From contig NZ_BBJJ01000015.1 of NCBI RefSeq assembly GCF_000739815.1, positions 1 to 64,000 of the forward strand: 64,000 bases of DNA, in the 5' to 3' direction. A model generated the notes under the pieces. That model saw only the letters and a list, made by a program, of their open reading frames with translations. It did not search any database and was not told the DNA's origin. The DNA comes from Paraburkholderia mimosarum LMG 23256 = NBRC 106338. GTDB lineage: Bacteria; Pseudomonadota; Gammaproteobacteria; Burkholderiales; Burkholderiaceae. The position numbers were made by a program, and so were the translations under genes. This document shows, piece after piece, positions 7,739 to 16,719 of this stretch (position 1 is its first letter; each line of letters opens with the position of its first letter).

Positions 7739-8794
7739 ATGGCCCGAGCCAAGCCGCATTCCCTCTTTTCCAAAAGCCTGTTCCGCCAGGACGTGGCGCT
7801 CGATCTTGGCACGGCCAACACGCTGATCTATACCGCCGACAAAGGCATCGTGCTGAACGAGCCCTCCGTGGTCTGCTTCGAGCGCCGCGTCGGCGCGAGC
7901 GAGACGACGGTCGCCGCCGTGGGCAGCGAGGCCAAAGATCTTCTTGGACGCACGCCGGGCAACCTCGAGACGGTGCGTCCGCTTTCGCACGGCGTGATCG
8001 CCGACTTTTCCGCCGCCGAGCACATGATGCGCCGCTTCGTGGCGATGGCGCAGCCGCGCCGCCTGCTCGGGCGGCGCGCGGCGTTCACGGTGTGCGTGCC
8101 GGCCGGCGCGACTCGCGTCGAGCGCCGCGCCGTTCGAGAGGCGGCCTTCGCGGCGGGGGCGGCGAGCGTGAACCTGATCGGCGAGTCGCTGGCTTCGGCG
8201 CTGGGTGCGGGCCTGCCGGTGCACGCGGCGACGGGTTCGATGGTCGTGGACATCGGCGGCGGCACGACGGAAGTGGGTATCGTCGCGCTCGGCGGCGTGG
8301 CGTGCAGCGGTTCGGTGCGCGTGGGCGGCGACCAGTTCGACCGCGCCATCGTCGATTACGTGCGCGCGCTGTACGGTGTCGTGCTCGGCGATCAGACCGC
8401 CGAGCATGTGAAGAAGACGATTGGCTGTGCGCTCTACGGCGAGCCGATCGAACGCATGCGCGCGACCGGGCGCAGCATGGAAGACGGTCTGCCGCGCACC
8501 ATCGAGATCACGAGTCACGACGTGGTGGACGCACTGGCCGCGCCGTTGCGCGTGGTGATCGGCGCGGTGCGCCAGGTGCTCGAGACGGCGCCCGCCGAAC
8601 TCGTCACCGATATCGCCGACAGCGGCATCGTGCTCACGGGCGGCGGCGCGCTGCTCGGCAGGCTCGACCAATGCCTCGCGGCGGAGCTTGGCGTGGCCGT
8701 GCGCGTGGCCGACGAGCCGCTCACCTGCGCGGTGCGCGGCGCGGGCGCGGCGGCGTCGCTCATGAGTGAGCACGCTTTCGAGATGGTCGAGTAA
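7739..8794 (+). CDS. mreB: MreB-like actin homologue, orphan copy
   Basis: A 351-residue actin-fold ATPase. The nucleotide-binding motifs are in place: phosphate 1 at DLGTANTLIYT (about residues 22-32), phosphate 2 at VVDIGGGTTEVGIV (about 170-183) and the adenosine motif GIVLTGGGALLGRL near residue 300. MreB polymerises beneath the inner membrane and guides cell-wall synthesis. Unlike the normal gene it is not followed by mreC/mreD/mrdA; the next gene is an alpha/beta hydrolase. The sequence diverges from canonical MreB in several places (for example ADFSAAEHMMRRFVAMAQPRRLL), so this is probably a paralogue with a specialised morphological role. No clear ribosome site precedes the ATG; the start rests on alignment of the amphipathic N-terminus LFSKSLFRQD. 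Confidence 0.87.
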   Translation: MARAKPHSLFSKSLFRQDVALDLGTANTLIYTADKGIVLNEPSVVCFERRVGASETTVAAVGSEAKDLLGRTPGNLETVRPLSHGVIADFSAAEHMMRRFVAMAQPRRLLGRRAAFTVCVPAGATRVERRAVREAAFAAGAASVNLIGESLASALGAGLPVHAATGSMVVDIGGGTTEVGIVALGGVACSGSVRVGGDQFDRAIVDYVRALYGVVLGDQTAEHVKKTIGCALYGEPIERMRATGRSMEDGLPRTIEITSHDVVDALAAPLRVVIGAVRQVLETAPAELVTDIADSGIVLTGGGALLGRLDQCLAAELGVAVRVADEPLTCAVRGAGAAASLMSEHAFEMVE

Positions 8795-8876
8795 GCGGCC
8801 GCCCGCCGCCTGCATAAAGACGCTGGCGGGCGCATGAGGCAGCACCCTCAGCGCACCGGCATTTCGCGGCGCGGGC

Positions 8877-9812
8877 ATGGGACAATACGCCACTTTGCCG
8901 GCGTGCGCCGCGACGGGCCTCCCTTTGCCGCGCGCCGCCGATCCGTTGTTTCCTTATCGTCCAGCCGTGAACCCAGCCGCTTTTCCGGCCCCCGGTACGT
9001 TCATCGAATTGCCCGGCGGCTTGCCCATGCCCTATGTCGAACGCGGCGAGGGCGAACTCCTTCTCTTCGTGCACGGCTCGCTTTGCGATTACCGCTACTG
9101 GCAGCCGCAGCTTGCGGGTCTCGCGCGGCAGTATCGCTGTGTCAGCGTGAGTCTCACGCACTACTGGCCTGCCGGCGACGCGGCGCGTGGGCAACCCTTC
9201 AGCTGGCGCAGCCATGTCGACGAACTGGCGGTGTTCGTCGATGCCCTCGGCGCGGGGCCGGCCCACGTGATCGGCCATTCGCGCGGCGGCAGTGTCGCGT
9301 TCCAGTTCGCGCGGCGCCATCCGCGGCATGTGCGCACGCTCACGCTCGCCGATCCAGGCGGCCCGGTGCAACAGCCGGGACAGACGCTCGCCACGCTGCC
9401 GGAGACCGTCAACGCCCTGCGCGCGCGCGCGGTGACGCTGATCGAGTCGGGGCAGGTGGATGCGGGGCTGGAGTTGTTCGTCGATTCGGTGAGCCGTCCG
9501 GGCTTCTGGGCAAAGAGCACGCGCGCGTTCCGCCGCATGGCCACCGATAACGCGCACACGCTCGGGCCGCAGTTCAAGGATCCGCTGCCTGCGTATACGC
9601 GCGAGAGCGCCGCCGAGGTGCAATGTCCGGTTCAGCTGATCGATGGCGCGTTGAGTCCCGAAGTGTTTCACCGGGCCGTGGCCGCACTCGACGCGTGGCT
9701 ACCCGACGCGCGGCGCGCCAGCGTGGCGGGCGCATCGCACGGGATGAATCTGGCGCGGCCCGCGGCCTTCAACGAATTGATCGATCGATTCGTGAGCGGC
9801 CACGGGCGCTGA
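8877..9812 (+). CDS. Alpha/beta-fold hydrolase
   Basis: A 311-residue hydrolase of the alpha/beta superfamily, soluble by composition. The nucleophile elbow is GHSRGGS with Ser135, the oxyanion HG occurs in LLLFVHGSL (residues 61-69) and the catalytic His is in AGASHGMN near the C-terminus. The first 45 residues have no family similarity, so the true start may be the GTG at about 8967 (protein xNPAAFPAPG) rather than the ATG at 8877; neither has a strong ribosome site. It follows mreB by 82 bases on the same strand. Substrate is unknown; relatives are annotated as esterases or haloperoxidase-like hydrolases. Confidence 0.82.
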   Translation: MGQYATLPACAATGLPLPRAADPLFPYRPAVNPAAFPAPGTFIELPGGLPMPYVERGEGELLLFVHGSLCDYRYWQPQLAGLARQYRCVSVSLTHYWPAGDAARGQPFSWRSHVDELAVFVDALGAGPAHVIGHSRGGSVAFQFARRHPRHVRTLTLADPGGPVQQPGQTLATLPETVNALRARAVTLIESGQVDAGLELFVDSVSRPGFWAKSTRAFRRMATDNAHTLGPQFKDPLPAYTRESAAEVQCPVQLIDGALSPEVFHRAVAALDAWLPDARRASVAGASHGMNLARPAAFNELIDRFVSGHGR

Positions 9813-9881
9813 AGCGGGAAGGGCGGGCCCTTCCGTCGGTTCCTTTGATGCGTGAAATGTCGTAGTCCGAACGACTTCCGC

Positions 9882-10283
9882 TCAATCGCGGCCGTGCGCG
9901 TGGGCGTCGAGCTTGTGCTCGGCAGCTTCGCCCACGAGGCCCGCGTAGTAGAGATGGACGCCGATCGCGAGCGAATCGTTGCGGATTTCGTGGAAGGCCT
10001 TCCATGCCTTCACGGGATCCTTGAACACGAGATAGTGCGCTTCCTGCGCAACCAGGCGGGCCACCTGATGCAGGCCGTGACCGTGCAGCGCGTCCACGAG
10101 GGCGTCGAGGCTGCGGTGCGTGCGCGCGTCGGTACGCGGATACAGCATGTGCAGCACGGCGACGCGTTCGCTGGCGAGCGCCGCCGAAAGCGCGACCACG
10201 ATGTCCTGGTGATTGAGTGCCGTGACGACGGCGCCCGCTGCTTGTTCGTCTTCCGCGAACAGGGTGTCGACCGAAATGTTCAT
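9882..10283 (-). CDS. Conserved-looking hypothetical protein, 133 aa
   Basis: I do not recognise a domain. The protein is soluble, rich in Ala, His and Leu, without a signal peptide, and has His clusters at HGHGLHQ (middle) and AHAHGRD (C-terminus). It starts at the ATG at 10283 with the good ribosome site AAGGAAG nine bases upstream, and codon use is like its neighbours, so it is probably a real gene. It is convergent with the hydrolase at 8877-9812 and divergent from the citrate synthase, with the heptamer-rich spacer between. The His content may indicate metal binding, which is only a guess. Confidence 0.65.
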   Translation of the reverse strand: MNISVDTLFAEDEQAAGAVVTALNHQDIVVALSAALASERVAVLHMLYPRTDARTHRSLDALVDALHGHGLHQVARLVAQEAHYLVFKDPVKAWKAFHEIRNDSLAIGVHLYYAGLVGEAAEHKLDAHAHGRD

Positions 10284-10418
10284 CTGTTGCTTCCTTACGT
10301 TTTTGCTTTAAGCGTGCGTGGTGATGAAAAGCCCGCGAATGAGAACGGGTTCATTACAAAATGCAAGTAATGGAAAACCCTTGCATGTCAAGCAGTATCG
10401 CAAAGGTGGGGTGCGACA

Positions 10419-10614
10419 TGTTGCGCTGCAGAGCAAAATATTGTTGCGGGAATCGACGTTAAGGAAGCCGCAAGGTTCGCAGTGTTGCGGGGTGGAGGAG
10501 GGATTGTTGCGAGCTGCGCTATCAATCGATGCTGCACCGCGCCTTAGAATGCGGCGAGCGGTCGCGGCAACGCCGGCCCGGACGATGAAAGACCGGCGGC
10601 TGCGTCCTGTTGCG
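10419..10614 (+). repeat. Array of five TGTTGCG heptamers before citrate synthase
   Basis: The 357-base spacer 10284-10640 holds no gene but carries TGTTGCG at 10419, 10442, 10483, 10505 and 10608, all in the same orientation. The first pair is 23 bases apart and the second pair 22, about two helical turns. A short inverted repeat GCAAG/CTTGC spans about 10362-10384. The array may bind a regulator of the citrate synthase gene. Confidence 0.5.
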
Positions 10615-10640
10615 AAATGACAGCAATTCAAGGACATCAA

Positions 10641-11942
10641 ATGATCGATTCGAAGACACACGCCACGCTCACGATCCCCGGCTTCGCTGAAGGCGTTCAG
10701 TTGCCGGTCTACAAGGGCGCCATGGGCCCGGAAGTGATCGACATCCGCAAGCTGTACGGCCAGACCGGCATGTTCACGTATGACCCGGGCTTCATGTCCA
10801 CGGCGTCGTGCAACTCGGCGATCACCTATATCGACGGCGACAAGGGCGAGCTGCTCTATCGCGGCTACCCCATCGACAATCTCGCGCAGAACGCGGACTT
10901 CCTCGAGAGCTGCTACCTGCTGCTCAAGGGCGAGCTGCCCACGCAGCAGCAGAAGGACGAATTCGTGGCCTCGGTGAAGAACCACACGATGGTTCACGAG
11001 CAAATGCACTTCTTTTTCCGGGGGTTCCGCCGTGACGCACATCCGATGGCGATTCTGGTGGCGGCGGTCGGCGCGCTGTCCGCGTTCTATCACGACTCGC
11101 TCGACATCAACGACCCGCGGCATCGCGAGGTGTCGGCGATCCGCATGATCGCGAAGCTGCCGACGCTCGTGGCCATGGCGTACAAGTATTCGATCGGCCA
11201 GCCCTTCGTGTATCCGCAAAACGACCTCTCATACAGCGCGAATTTCATGCGCATGATGTTCGCCGCGCCCACCGAAGAGTACAAGGTCAACGACGTGTTA
11301 GTGCGCGCGCTCGACCGCATCCTGATCCTGCACGCCGACCACGAGCAGAACGCTTCGACGTCGACTGTGCGTCTCGCGGGTTCGTCGGGTGCGAATCCGT
11401 TCGCGTGTATCGCCGCGGGTATCGCGTGTCTGTGGGGTCCGGCGCACGGTGGCGCGAACGAAGCCGCGCTGAACATGCTGGAAGAAATCGGCTCGCCGGA
11501 CAAGATTCCCGAGTTCATCAGGCAGGTTAAGGACAAGAACTCGGGCGTGAAGCTGATGGGTTTCGGCCACCGCGTGTACAAGAATTACGACCCGCGCGCG
11601 AAGCTCATGCGCGAGACTTGCTACGAAGTCCTGAACGAACTCGGCCTGCACGACGACCCGCTGTTCAAGCTCGCCATGCAGCTCGAAAAGATCGCACTCG
11701 AAGACGAATATTTCGTGTCGCGCAAGCTCTACCCGAACGTCGACTTTTACTCGGGCATCGTGCAGCGCGCGCTGGGCATCCCGACCTCGATGTTCACCTG
11801 CATCTTCGCGATGGCGCGTACGGTGGGCTGGATCGCGCAGTGGAACGAGATGATCGCCGACCCCGAGCAGAAGATCGGCCGTCCGCGTCAGCTCTTCGTC
11901 GGCGAAACGCCGCGCGCAGCGTTGCCGATCGCACAGCGCTGA
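10641..11942 (+). CDS. gltA: Citrate synthase (type II), stand-alone copy
   Basis: A 433-residue enzyme joining oxaloacetate and acetyl-CoA to citrate at the entry of the TCA cycle. Catalytic residues align with E. coli His264, His305 and Asp362 as His269 ([10 protein letters not shown]), His310 ([13 protein letters not shown]) and Asp368 (YPNVDFYSG). The ATG at 10641 has AAGGA nine bases upstream; an in-frame ATG at 10617 has none. In Burkholderia relatives the housekeeping gltA closes the sdh operon, whereas here the gene is alone, with a hypothetical protein on one side and a debranching enzyme on the other, so it may be a second, differently regulated copy. A strong hairpin terminator follows at 12001-12042. 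Confidence 0.95.
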   Translation: MIDSKTHATLTIPGFAEGVQLPVYKGAMGPEVIDIRKLYGQTGMFTYDPGFMSTASCNSAITYIDGDKGELLYRGYPIDNLAQNADFLESCYLLLKGELPTQQQKDEFVASVKNHTMVHEQMHFFFRGFRRDAHPMAILVAAVGALSAFYHDSLDINDPRHREVSAIRMIAKLPTLVAMAYKYSIGQPFVYPQNDLSYSANFMRMMFAAPTEEYKVNDVLVRALDRILILHADHEQNASTSTVRLAGSSGANPFACIAAGIACLWGPAHGGANEAALNMLEEIGSPDKIPEFIRQVKDKNSGVKLMGFGHRVYKNYDPRAKLMRETCYEVLNELGLHDDPLFKLAMQLEKIALEDEYFVSRKLYPNVDFYSGIVQRALGIPTSMFTCIFAMARTVGWIAQWNEMIADPEQKIGRPRQLFVGETPRAALPIAQR

Positions 11943-12000
11943 AGCTTGCGGCGCGCCGCTAAAGGCGTGCTGCGCGTACATTGAACGATATTGCCTCCAC

Positions 12001-12042
12001 GGGCGCCCGCACGTCATACCGTGCCGGCGCCCGCAATTTTTT
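12001..12042 (+). terminator. Intrinsic terminator of citrate synthase
   Basis: GGGCGCCCGCACG (12001-12013) pairs with CGTGCCGGCGCCC (12020-12032), with one mismatch and a six-base loop, and is followed by a run of T at 12037-12042. Confidence 0.85.
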
Positions 12043-12188
12043 CCGCGCACGTTCCTTGCAGACGCCGCGCATCGCGTCGGTTTCGATGCCTGCGTCATGC
12101 ATTCATCGCCAACGCATCCGCCGAAGCCACTACAATCGAGCGGAAGCGAATGTACCGTAACTCACCTTGATGTGACCGGAGGCATGCA

Positions 12189-14468
12189 ATGCAGGATCCT
12201 GAAACACTCGGTGGCGTCACACGCTCGAGCGGCGTGGATCATCCCGTGCAAGACGCCCGGGAAGCCGATAGCGCATTCATCGCGCCCGAAACCCCCGAAC
12301 TCGCGAGCGCCGACCAGCACGTGCTGAAGTCGGGCGGCACTTTCATCGTCAACGATCCGCTCGGCGACATCACGGGCATCGACGACGGCCTCTTCGTCAA
12401 TGACACGCGCGTGCTCTCGTCGCTGCGCCTCACGTTTGGCGGGCGCGTGCCTTCGCTGCTCTCGGGCAGCGTGAGCAGCGACAACGCCGTGTTCACCGCC
12501 CACCTCACGAATCGTCCGCTGCCGCCGCTCGGCGGCGCGACCACGCCGGAAGGCGTGATTCACGTGGAGCGCGAGCGCGTGCTCTCGGGCACGATGTTGA
12601 CCGAAGCCATCGAACTCACGAACTACGGCACGCAAGACGCCGTGGTGCCGCTTTCGATCTCGTTTGCAAGCGACTTTCGCGACATGTTCGAAGTGCGGGG
12701 CCTGAAGCGCGAGAAACGCGGCACGCTCATGCCGCCGCGCGTGGAGGACGGCGAGGTGCGGCTCGAGTACATCGGGCTCGACAAGGTGGCCCGGCGCGTG
12801 CGCATCGAGTTCTCGCCCGCCCCCAGCAAGCTGTTCGCCGACCGCGCCGATTTCACGGTGGATCTCCCTCCGCAGGCCTGCGTCTCGATCTATCTCACGG
12901 TGGCGATCGAAGTCGAGGCGCTGCCCGGTGCCGCGCCGGGCACGCAGAGCGCGGGCATCTTCCAGCCCGCGCATTGCCTCGCAAACTCGAAGGAGCAGCG
13001 CGTGGGCCGCGCGGCCGTGCGCGCCGCGCTGGTCGATTCGCATATCGTCATGCGCGAACGCCGCCGCGCCGCAGGGCGCCTGCGCTCCAGCAATCCGCTT
13101 TTCAACGCGTGGATCAACCGCTCGATTGCCGACCTGGGCCTGCTGACCACCGATCTGCCGACCGGCCCGTATCCTTACGCGGGCATTCCGTGGTTCTCCA
13201 CGCCGTTCGGCCGCGATGCCGTCATTACTTCGCTGCAGACGCTGTGGCTCACGCCCGAACTCGCGCGCGGCGTGCTGCGTTTTCTCGCGGAGCACCAGGC
13301 GCGCGAGGACTCGGCGTTCCGCGACGCGGCGGTCGGCAAGATCATGCACGAGATGCGCAAGAGCGAGATGGCGGCCACGGGCGAAGTGCCGTTCGCGCTC
13401 TACTACGGCGGGGTGGACACCACGCCGCTCTTCGTCGTGCTGGCGGGTGCCTACGTCGAGCGCACGGGCGACCTCTCGCTCATCGACGAACTGTGGCCCT
13501 CGCTCGAACTGGCAACGGCCTGGGTCGCGGGTGTGTGCGACCGCAACAAACTCGGCCTGCTCGACTATCGGCGCGAATCGGAGGGCGGGCTGGCGAACCA
13601 GGGATGGAAGGACAGCCACGATTCGGTGTTCCACGCAGACGGCCGTTTCCCCGATGGCCCGATCTCGCTCGTCGAAGTGCAGGCGTATGCGAGCGCGGCG
13701 TTCGAGACGATGTCGCGCTTCGCCACGCATCGCGGCCAGGTGGAAGACGCGGCCCGCTATGCCGCGCGCGCCGCGAAGATCCGTCAATGCGTGGAAGAGA
13801 AGTTCTGGATGCCGGAGTCGGAGTTCTACGGCATTGCGCTCGACGGTCATGGCGAACTGTGCCGCGTGCTGGCGTCGAACGCGGGGCATCTGCTCGCGTT
13901 CGGCCTGCCGCAGGAGGAGCGCGGCCGCGCCGTGGCGGAAATACTCGAATCGGCGCTCTTTCACACGGGCTGGGGCGTGCGCACGCTGGCGGCGAGCCAG
14001 GCCCGCTTCAATCCCATGGCCTACCACAACGGCTCGGTGTGGCCGCACGACAACGCACTGTGCGCGCGCGGCCTCGCACGCTATGGCCGCAAGGCCGCGG
14101 CGGTGCGTCTCCTGCAGGCGCTGTTCGAGGCCGCGGTGACGTTCGACATGCGTCTGCCCGAGCTTTTCTGCGGCTTTCCGCGCCGCCGTGGCGAGCCGCC
14201 CACCGCGTATCCCGTCGCTTGTCTGCCGCAAGCCTGGGCCGCGGGCTCGCCGTTCATGATGCTCGAAGCATGTCTGGGCGTGACCATCGACGCGGCGCGC
14301 AACGAAGTGCGTGTCGAGCAGCCGATGCTGCCCGAAGGCATCGACTGGATGGAGGTGGGGGATCTGCGCGTGGGCAAGAATACGGTGACGCTCATGTTCC
14401 GCCGCGTGGACGGCAAGGTCGTGGCGTCCGCCGATCGCAGCGACGTGAAGGTGGTGGCGCTGCTTTGA
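12189..14468 (+). CDS. Glycogen-debranching-type amylo-alpha-1,6-glucosidase
   Basis: A 759-residue protein with an N-terminal GDE_N_bis domain (about residues 40-240; typical phrases HVLKSGGTFIVNDPLGDI and LFVNDTRVLS) and a C-terminal (alpha/alpha)6 barrel with glycosidase features (GPYPYAGIPWFSTPFGRD at about 320-337, NQGWKDSHDS near 475 and MAYHNGSVWPHDNAL near 615, the last two carrying acidic or polar residues at the active-site rim). Relatives hydrolyse or transfer alpha-1,6-linked glucose in storage polysaccharide or trehalose-related glucans. The ATG at 12189 has GGAGG eight bases upstream. It stands alone after the citrate synthase terminator; no glg or tre gene is adjacent, so its substrate is open. 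Confidence 0.88.
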   Translation: MQDPETLGGVTRSSGVDHPVQDAREADSAFIAPETPELASADQHVLKSGGTFIVNDPLGDITGIDDGLFVNDTRVLSSLRLTFGGRVPSLLSGSVSSDNAVFTAHLTNRPLPPLGGATTPEGVIHVERERVLSGTMLTEAIELTNYGTQDAVVPLSISFASDFRDMFEVRGLKREKRGTLMPPRVEDGEVRLEYIGLDKVARRVRIEFSPAPSKLFADRADFTVDLPPQACVSIYLTVAIEVEALPGAAPGTQSAGIFQPAHCLANSKEQRVGRAAVRAALVDSHIVMRERRRAAGRLRSSNPLFNAWINRSIADLGLLTTDLPTGPYPYAGIPWFSTPFGRDAVITSLQTLWLTPELARGVLRFLAEHQAREDSAFRDAAVGKIMHEMRKSEMAATGEVPFALYYGGVDTTPLFVVLAGAYVERTGDLSLIDELWPSLELATAWVAGVCDRNKLGLLDYRRESEGGLANQGWKDSHDSVFHADGRFPDGPISLVEVQAYASAAFETMSRFATHRGQVEDAARYAARAAKIRQCVEEKFWMPESEFYGIALDGHGELCRVLASNAGHLLAFGLPQEERGRAVAEILESALFHTGWGVRTLAASQARFNPMAYHNGSVWPHDNALCARGLARYGRKAAAVRLLQALFEAAVTFDMRLPELFCGFPRRRGEPPTAYPVACLPQAWAAGSPFMMLEACLGVTIDAARNEVRVEQPMLPEGIDWMEVGDLRVGKNTVTLMFRRVDGKVVASADRSDVKVVALL

Positions 14469-14514
14469 GCGTCAGCGCGGGCGCCGCATTCCATTGGCGG
14501 CCCGCGTCAGCGCT

Positions 14515-15609
14515 TCATTCTTGCTTGCCAGGCGGGTGATCGACGCGCTCCAGTGCGAACCGGGGCGCAACGCGACCCGTCTCGACGCCCATCGTGTTGA
14601 CGATGGGCGGGGCGTCAAATTTGCTTAGTCCTGCGATCTGTTCCGTGGTGCCGATGCCCAGTTGCCTGAGCACCGCCACGACGGTTGTATAAAGCGCGGT
14701 CTGATCGCCGTCTTCGATCTTGATCGCGATACCCAGAGCGGGGCCGCCCGTGTGCCGAGCGGTCGCTGCGCTTGCGCGCACGCCGATCGCATAGCTGCCC
14801 GCCGCGCCCACCTTGCCGACGAGCGCGCCTTCGAACGCGCGCATGAGCGCCGTGCAGAAGCGGCCTTCGCCTGCCACGAGTTCGGGGTATGACGTCATCG
14901 CGCGATAGATGTGCGCGAGCGCCTGCGTGCGCGTGTCGGTCGGTGCGCTTGCGGCATCCGCGCGATCCTGCGCATCGGCGAGCTTCACGAAGAGCCGCGC
15001 GAGCCGCTCCAGCGGGAACGCGGGCGTGGGCAGATTGCAGCCGTCGATGGCCCACTCGACGCCCGTCTCCGGAAGATCGCAGACCTCGGCCACGACACGC
15101 TTCACATGCTGCTGCAAGGGGTGCGACGGGAGATGGTAATCGGCCAGCGCGGCGCCGATGGAACGCGCGCCGGCCAGCATGCCCGCGTGCTTGCCCGAGC
15201 AGTTGCTGCACACCGCGCCCGGCGTGAAGTCGCGTTTGATCCACGCCCTGTACACGGCGTCGGAGAGCGGCGCGTGGCCGCCGCAACGCAGGTCCGCTTC
15301 TGAGGCGGCAACCTTGGCCAGCATCGCGCGCACGCGTTCGATATGGCGGTCCTCGCTGCTGTGCGAGGCGCACATGAGCGCGAGATCGGCGTCGTCGAAG
15401 CCGAAGCGCGCGAGCGCGCCGGTCTCGGCGACAGCGAGCGCCTGCGCGGGCTTGGCCGCCGAGCGCACGAGCGTCATGCGATGCGGATTGCCGAGCGCGT
15501 AGAGGAGGCGGCCATGGGCGTCGACCACGGCGATGTGGGCGACATGCGTGGTTTCGATCACGTCGCCGCGCAGGACTTTTATGGCGGGTTGGGAGGCGCT
15601 CGTCGTCAT
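14515..15609 (-). CDS. Class 3 (Rhizobium etli-type) L-asparaginase
   Basis: A 364-residue enzyme that hydrolyses L-asparagine to aspartate and ammonia. The active-site set described for the Rhizobium enzyme ReAV is all present with nearly constant offset: Ser50-x-x-Lys53 (VRSAAKPAQ), Ser82 (CASHSSE), the zinc-site residues Cys137 and Lys140 (SNCSGKHAG), Cys191 (DGCNLPTP) and Cys252, and Lys266. This places it in Pfam Asparaginase_II, unrelated to the bacterial type I/II enzymes. It is the last gene of a leftward series (oxidase 16720-17961, mu-crystallin 15742-16650, this gene) and may share their transcript, which would add nitrogen release to amino-acid catabolism. Confidence 0.93.
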   Translation of the reverse strand: MTTSASQPAIKVLRGDVIETTHVAHIAVVDAHGRLLYALGNPHRMTLVRSAAKPAQALAVAETGALARFGFDDADLALMCASHSSEDRHIERVRAMLAKVAASEADLRCGGHAPLSDAVYRAWIKRDFTPGAVCSNCSGKHAGMLAGARSIGAALADYHLPSHPLQQHVKRVVAEVCDLPETGVEWAIDGCNLPTPAFPLERLARLFVKLADAQDRADAASAPTDTRTQALAHIYRAMTSYPELVAGEGRFCTALMRAFEGALVGKVGAAGSYAIGVRASAATARHTGGPALGIAIKIEDGDQTALYTTVVAVLRQLGIGTTEQIAGLSKFDAPPIVNTMGVETGRVAPRFALERVDHPPGKQE

Positions 15610-15741
15610 CGCTGAATTACCTTTGATCTCGGGTTTCGATCTCGCTTGCCGCCTCAGGAACGGCGGCGAAAGCGCGCGTTGCGCGCGGTCGCCGTGCGAT
15701 TCTAATCCGTGCGCGCGGACGGTGGACGCGCCCGCATCCTC

Positions 15742-16650
15742 TCAGCGCATTTGCCGTGCGACGCGGCAAGCCGCGAGATCCCACGCGCCGCTGCCTACCG
15801 TCTTCAGCAGCACGGGACTGTCGTAACGTGCCGCGCCGGCTGCCACGGCGGCGCCGATCGAGCGCACGTTCGCCCAGTCGATGCCGGCCTGAAGCAGGTC
15901 GCCGGCTTCTTCGCGCGCGGCCGCCAGGTCGTCGACGAACAGGCGGCTCGCGCGCACCGTTTCCTGCGCGATCTCGGCGGCGTCCGGGGTGAAGGAGCCG
16001 ACGCCGATCACCAGCCGGTCCTTGCGCGCCGGGCACTCGTACACGGGCGTCTTGCTCGTCGTCGCGGCGATGACCGTATCGACCTCGTCGGGCACCGCGC
16101 CGCGCGCGGGCGTCAAGCGCACGCCGGATTGCGCCATGCGGGCGCGGAATGCTTCTTCGGAAGCCTCGGTCCTGCCTTTTACGTAGAGCATTGCTTCAGG
16201 ATGCAACTGGCCGATCGCCTCGGCATGAAACCGCGCCTGCTGTCCCGTGCCGATCAGGAGAAACGCGCGCGGCTTGCCGGCGTGCAGCAGGCGCACGCCC
16301 AGCATGGAGAGCGCAGCGGTGCGCCGGCCGGTCACCGTCGGGCCGTCGAGGATGAACTCGGGCTGGCCCGTCGCGCCATTGCATACCGTCACTGCGCCGA
16401 AGATCGTCGGCATACCCAGCGCCACGTTGGCCGGGCACACGCTCACGAGCTTGTGGATGGCGATGTCGTCGGCGCTGGCGGGCATCGAGAGCATGACGCC
16501 GTTGCCCTTGAGCGGCACGCCCGTGCGCACGGGGGCGTGAATGCGGCCCGCGTCGTGTTCCTGCGCGGCCGTGGCGAGGGCGTCGATCAGCACGCCGAAG
16601 TCGAGCAGGCGCGCCGTGGCGGCTGCGTCGTAGATTGCGATGGGCTCCAT
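15742..16650 (-). CDS. Mu-crystallin/ornithine cyclodeaminase-type ketimine reductase
   Basis: A 302-residue NAD(P)H-dependent dehydrogenase with the Rossmann motif LIGTGQQARFHAEAI and the family phrase DTVIAATTSKTPVY. I start it at the ATG at 16650 (MEPIAIYD), which has AGGAG upstream; the frame stays open to 16701 without support. Known members with this sequence character reduce cyclic ketimines: delta1-pyrroline-2-carboxylate to L-proline or delta1-piperideine-2-carboxylate to L-pipecolate. It lies 69 bases after a FAD amino-acid oxidase gene on the same strand, which could supply such a ketimine, and a trans-3-hydroxyproline dehydratase in the same region (26951-27958) would make pyrroline-2-carboxylate. 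Substrate preference is inferred only. Confidence 0.82.
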   Translation of the reverse strand: MEPIAIYDAAATARLLDFGVLIDALATAAQEHDAGRIHAPVRTGVPLKGNGVMLSMPASADDIAIHKLVSVCPANVALGMPTIFGAVTVCNGATGQPEFILDGPTVTGRRTAALSMLGVRLLHAGKPRAFLLIGTGQQARFHAEAIGQLHPEAMLYVKGRTEASEEAFRARMAQSGVRLTPARGAVPDEVDTVIAATTSKTPVYECPARKDRLVIGVGSFTPDAAEIAQETVRASRLFVDDLAAAREEAGDLLQAGIDWANVRSIGAAVAAGAARYDSPVLLKTVGSGAWDLAACRVARQMR

Positions 16651-16719
16651 CCAGTGTTCTCTCCTGACGAATGTTGCGGTTGCGGTGTGGCTTCCGCCCA
16701 CCGGCTTCGAAGCCGAGCC

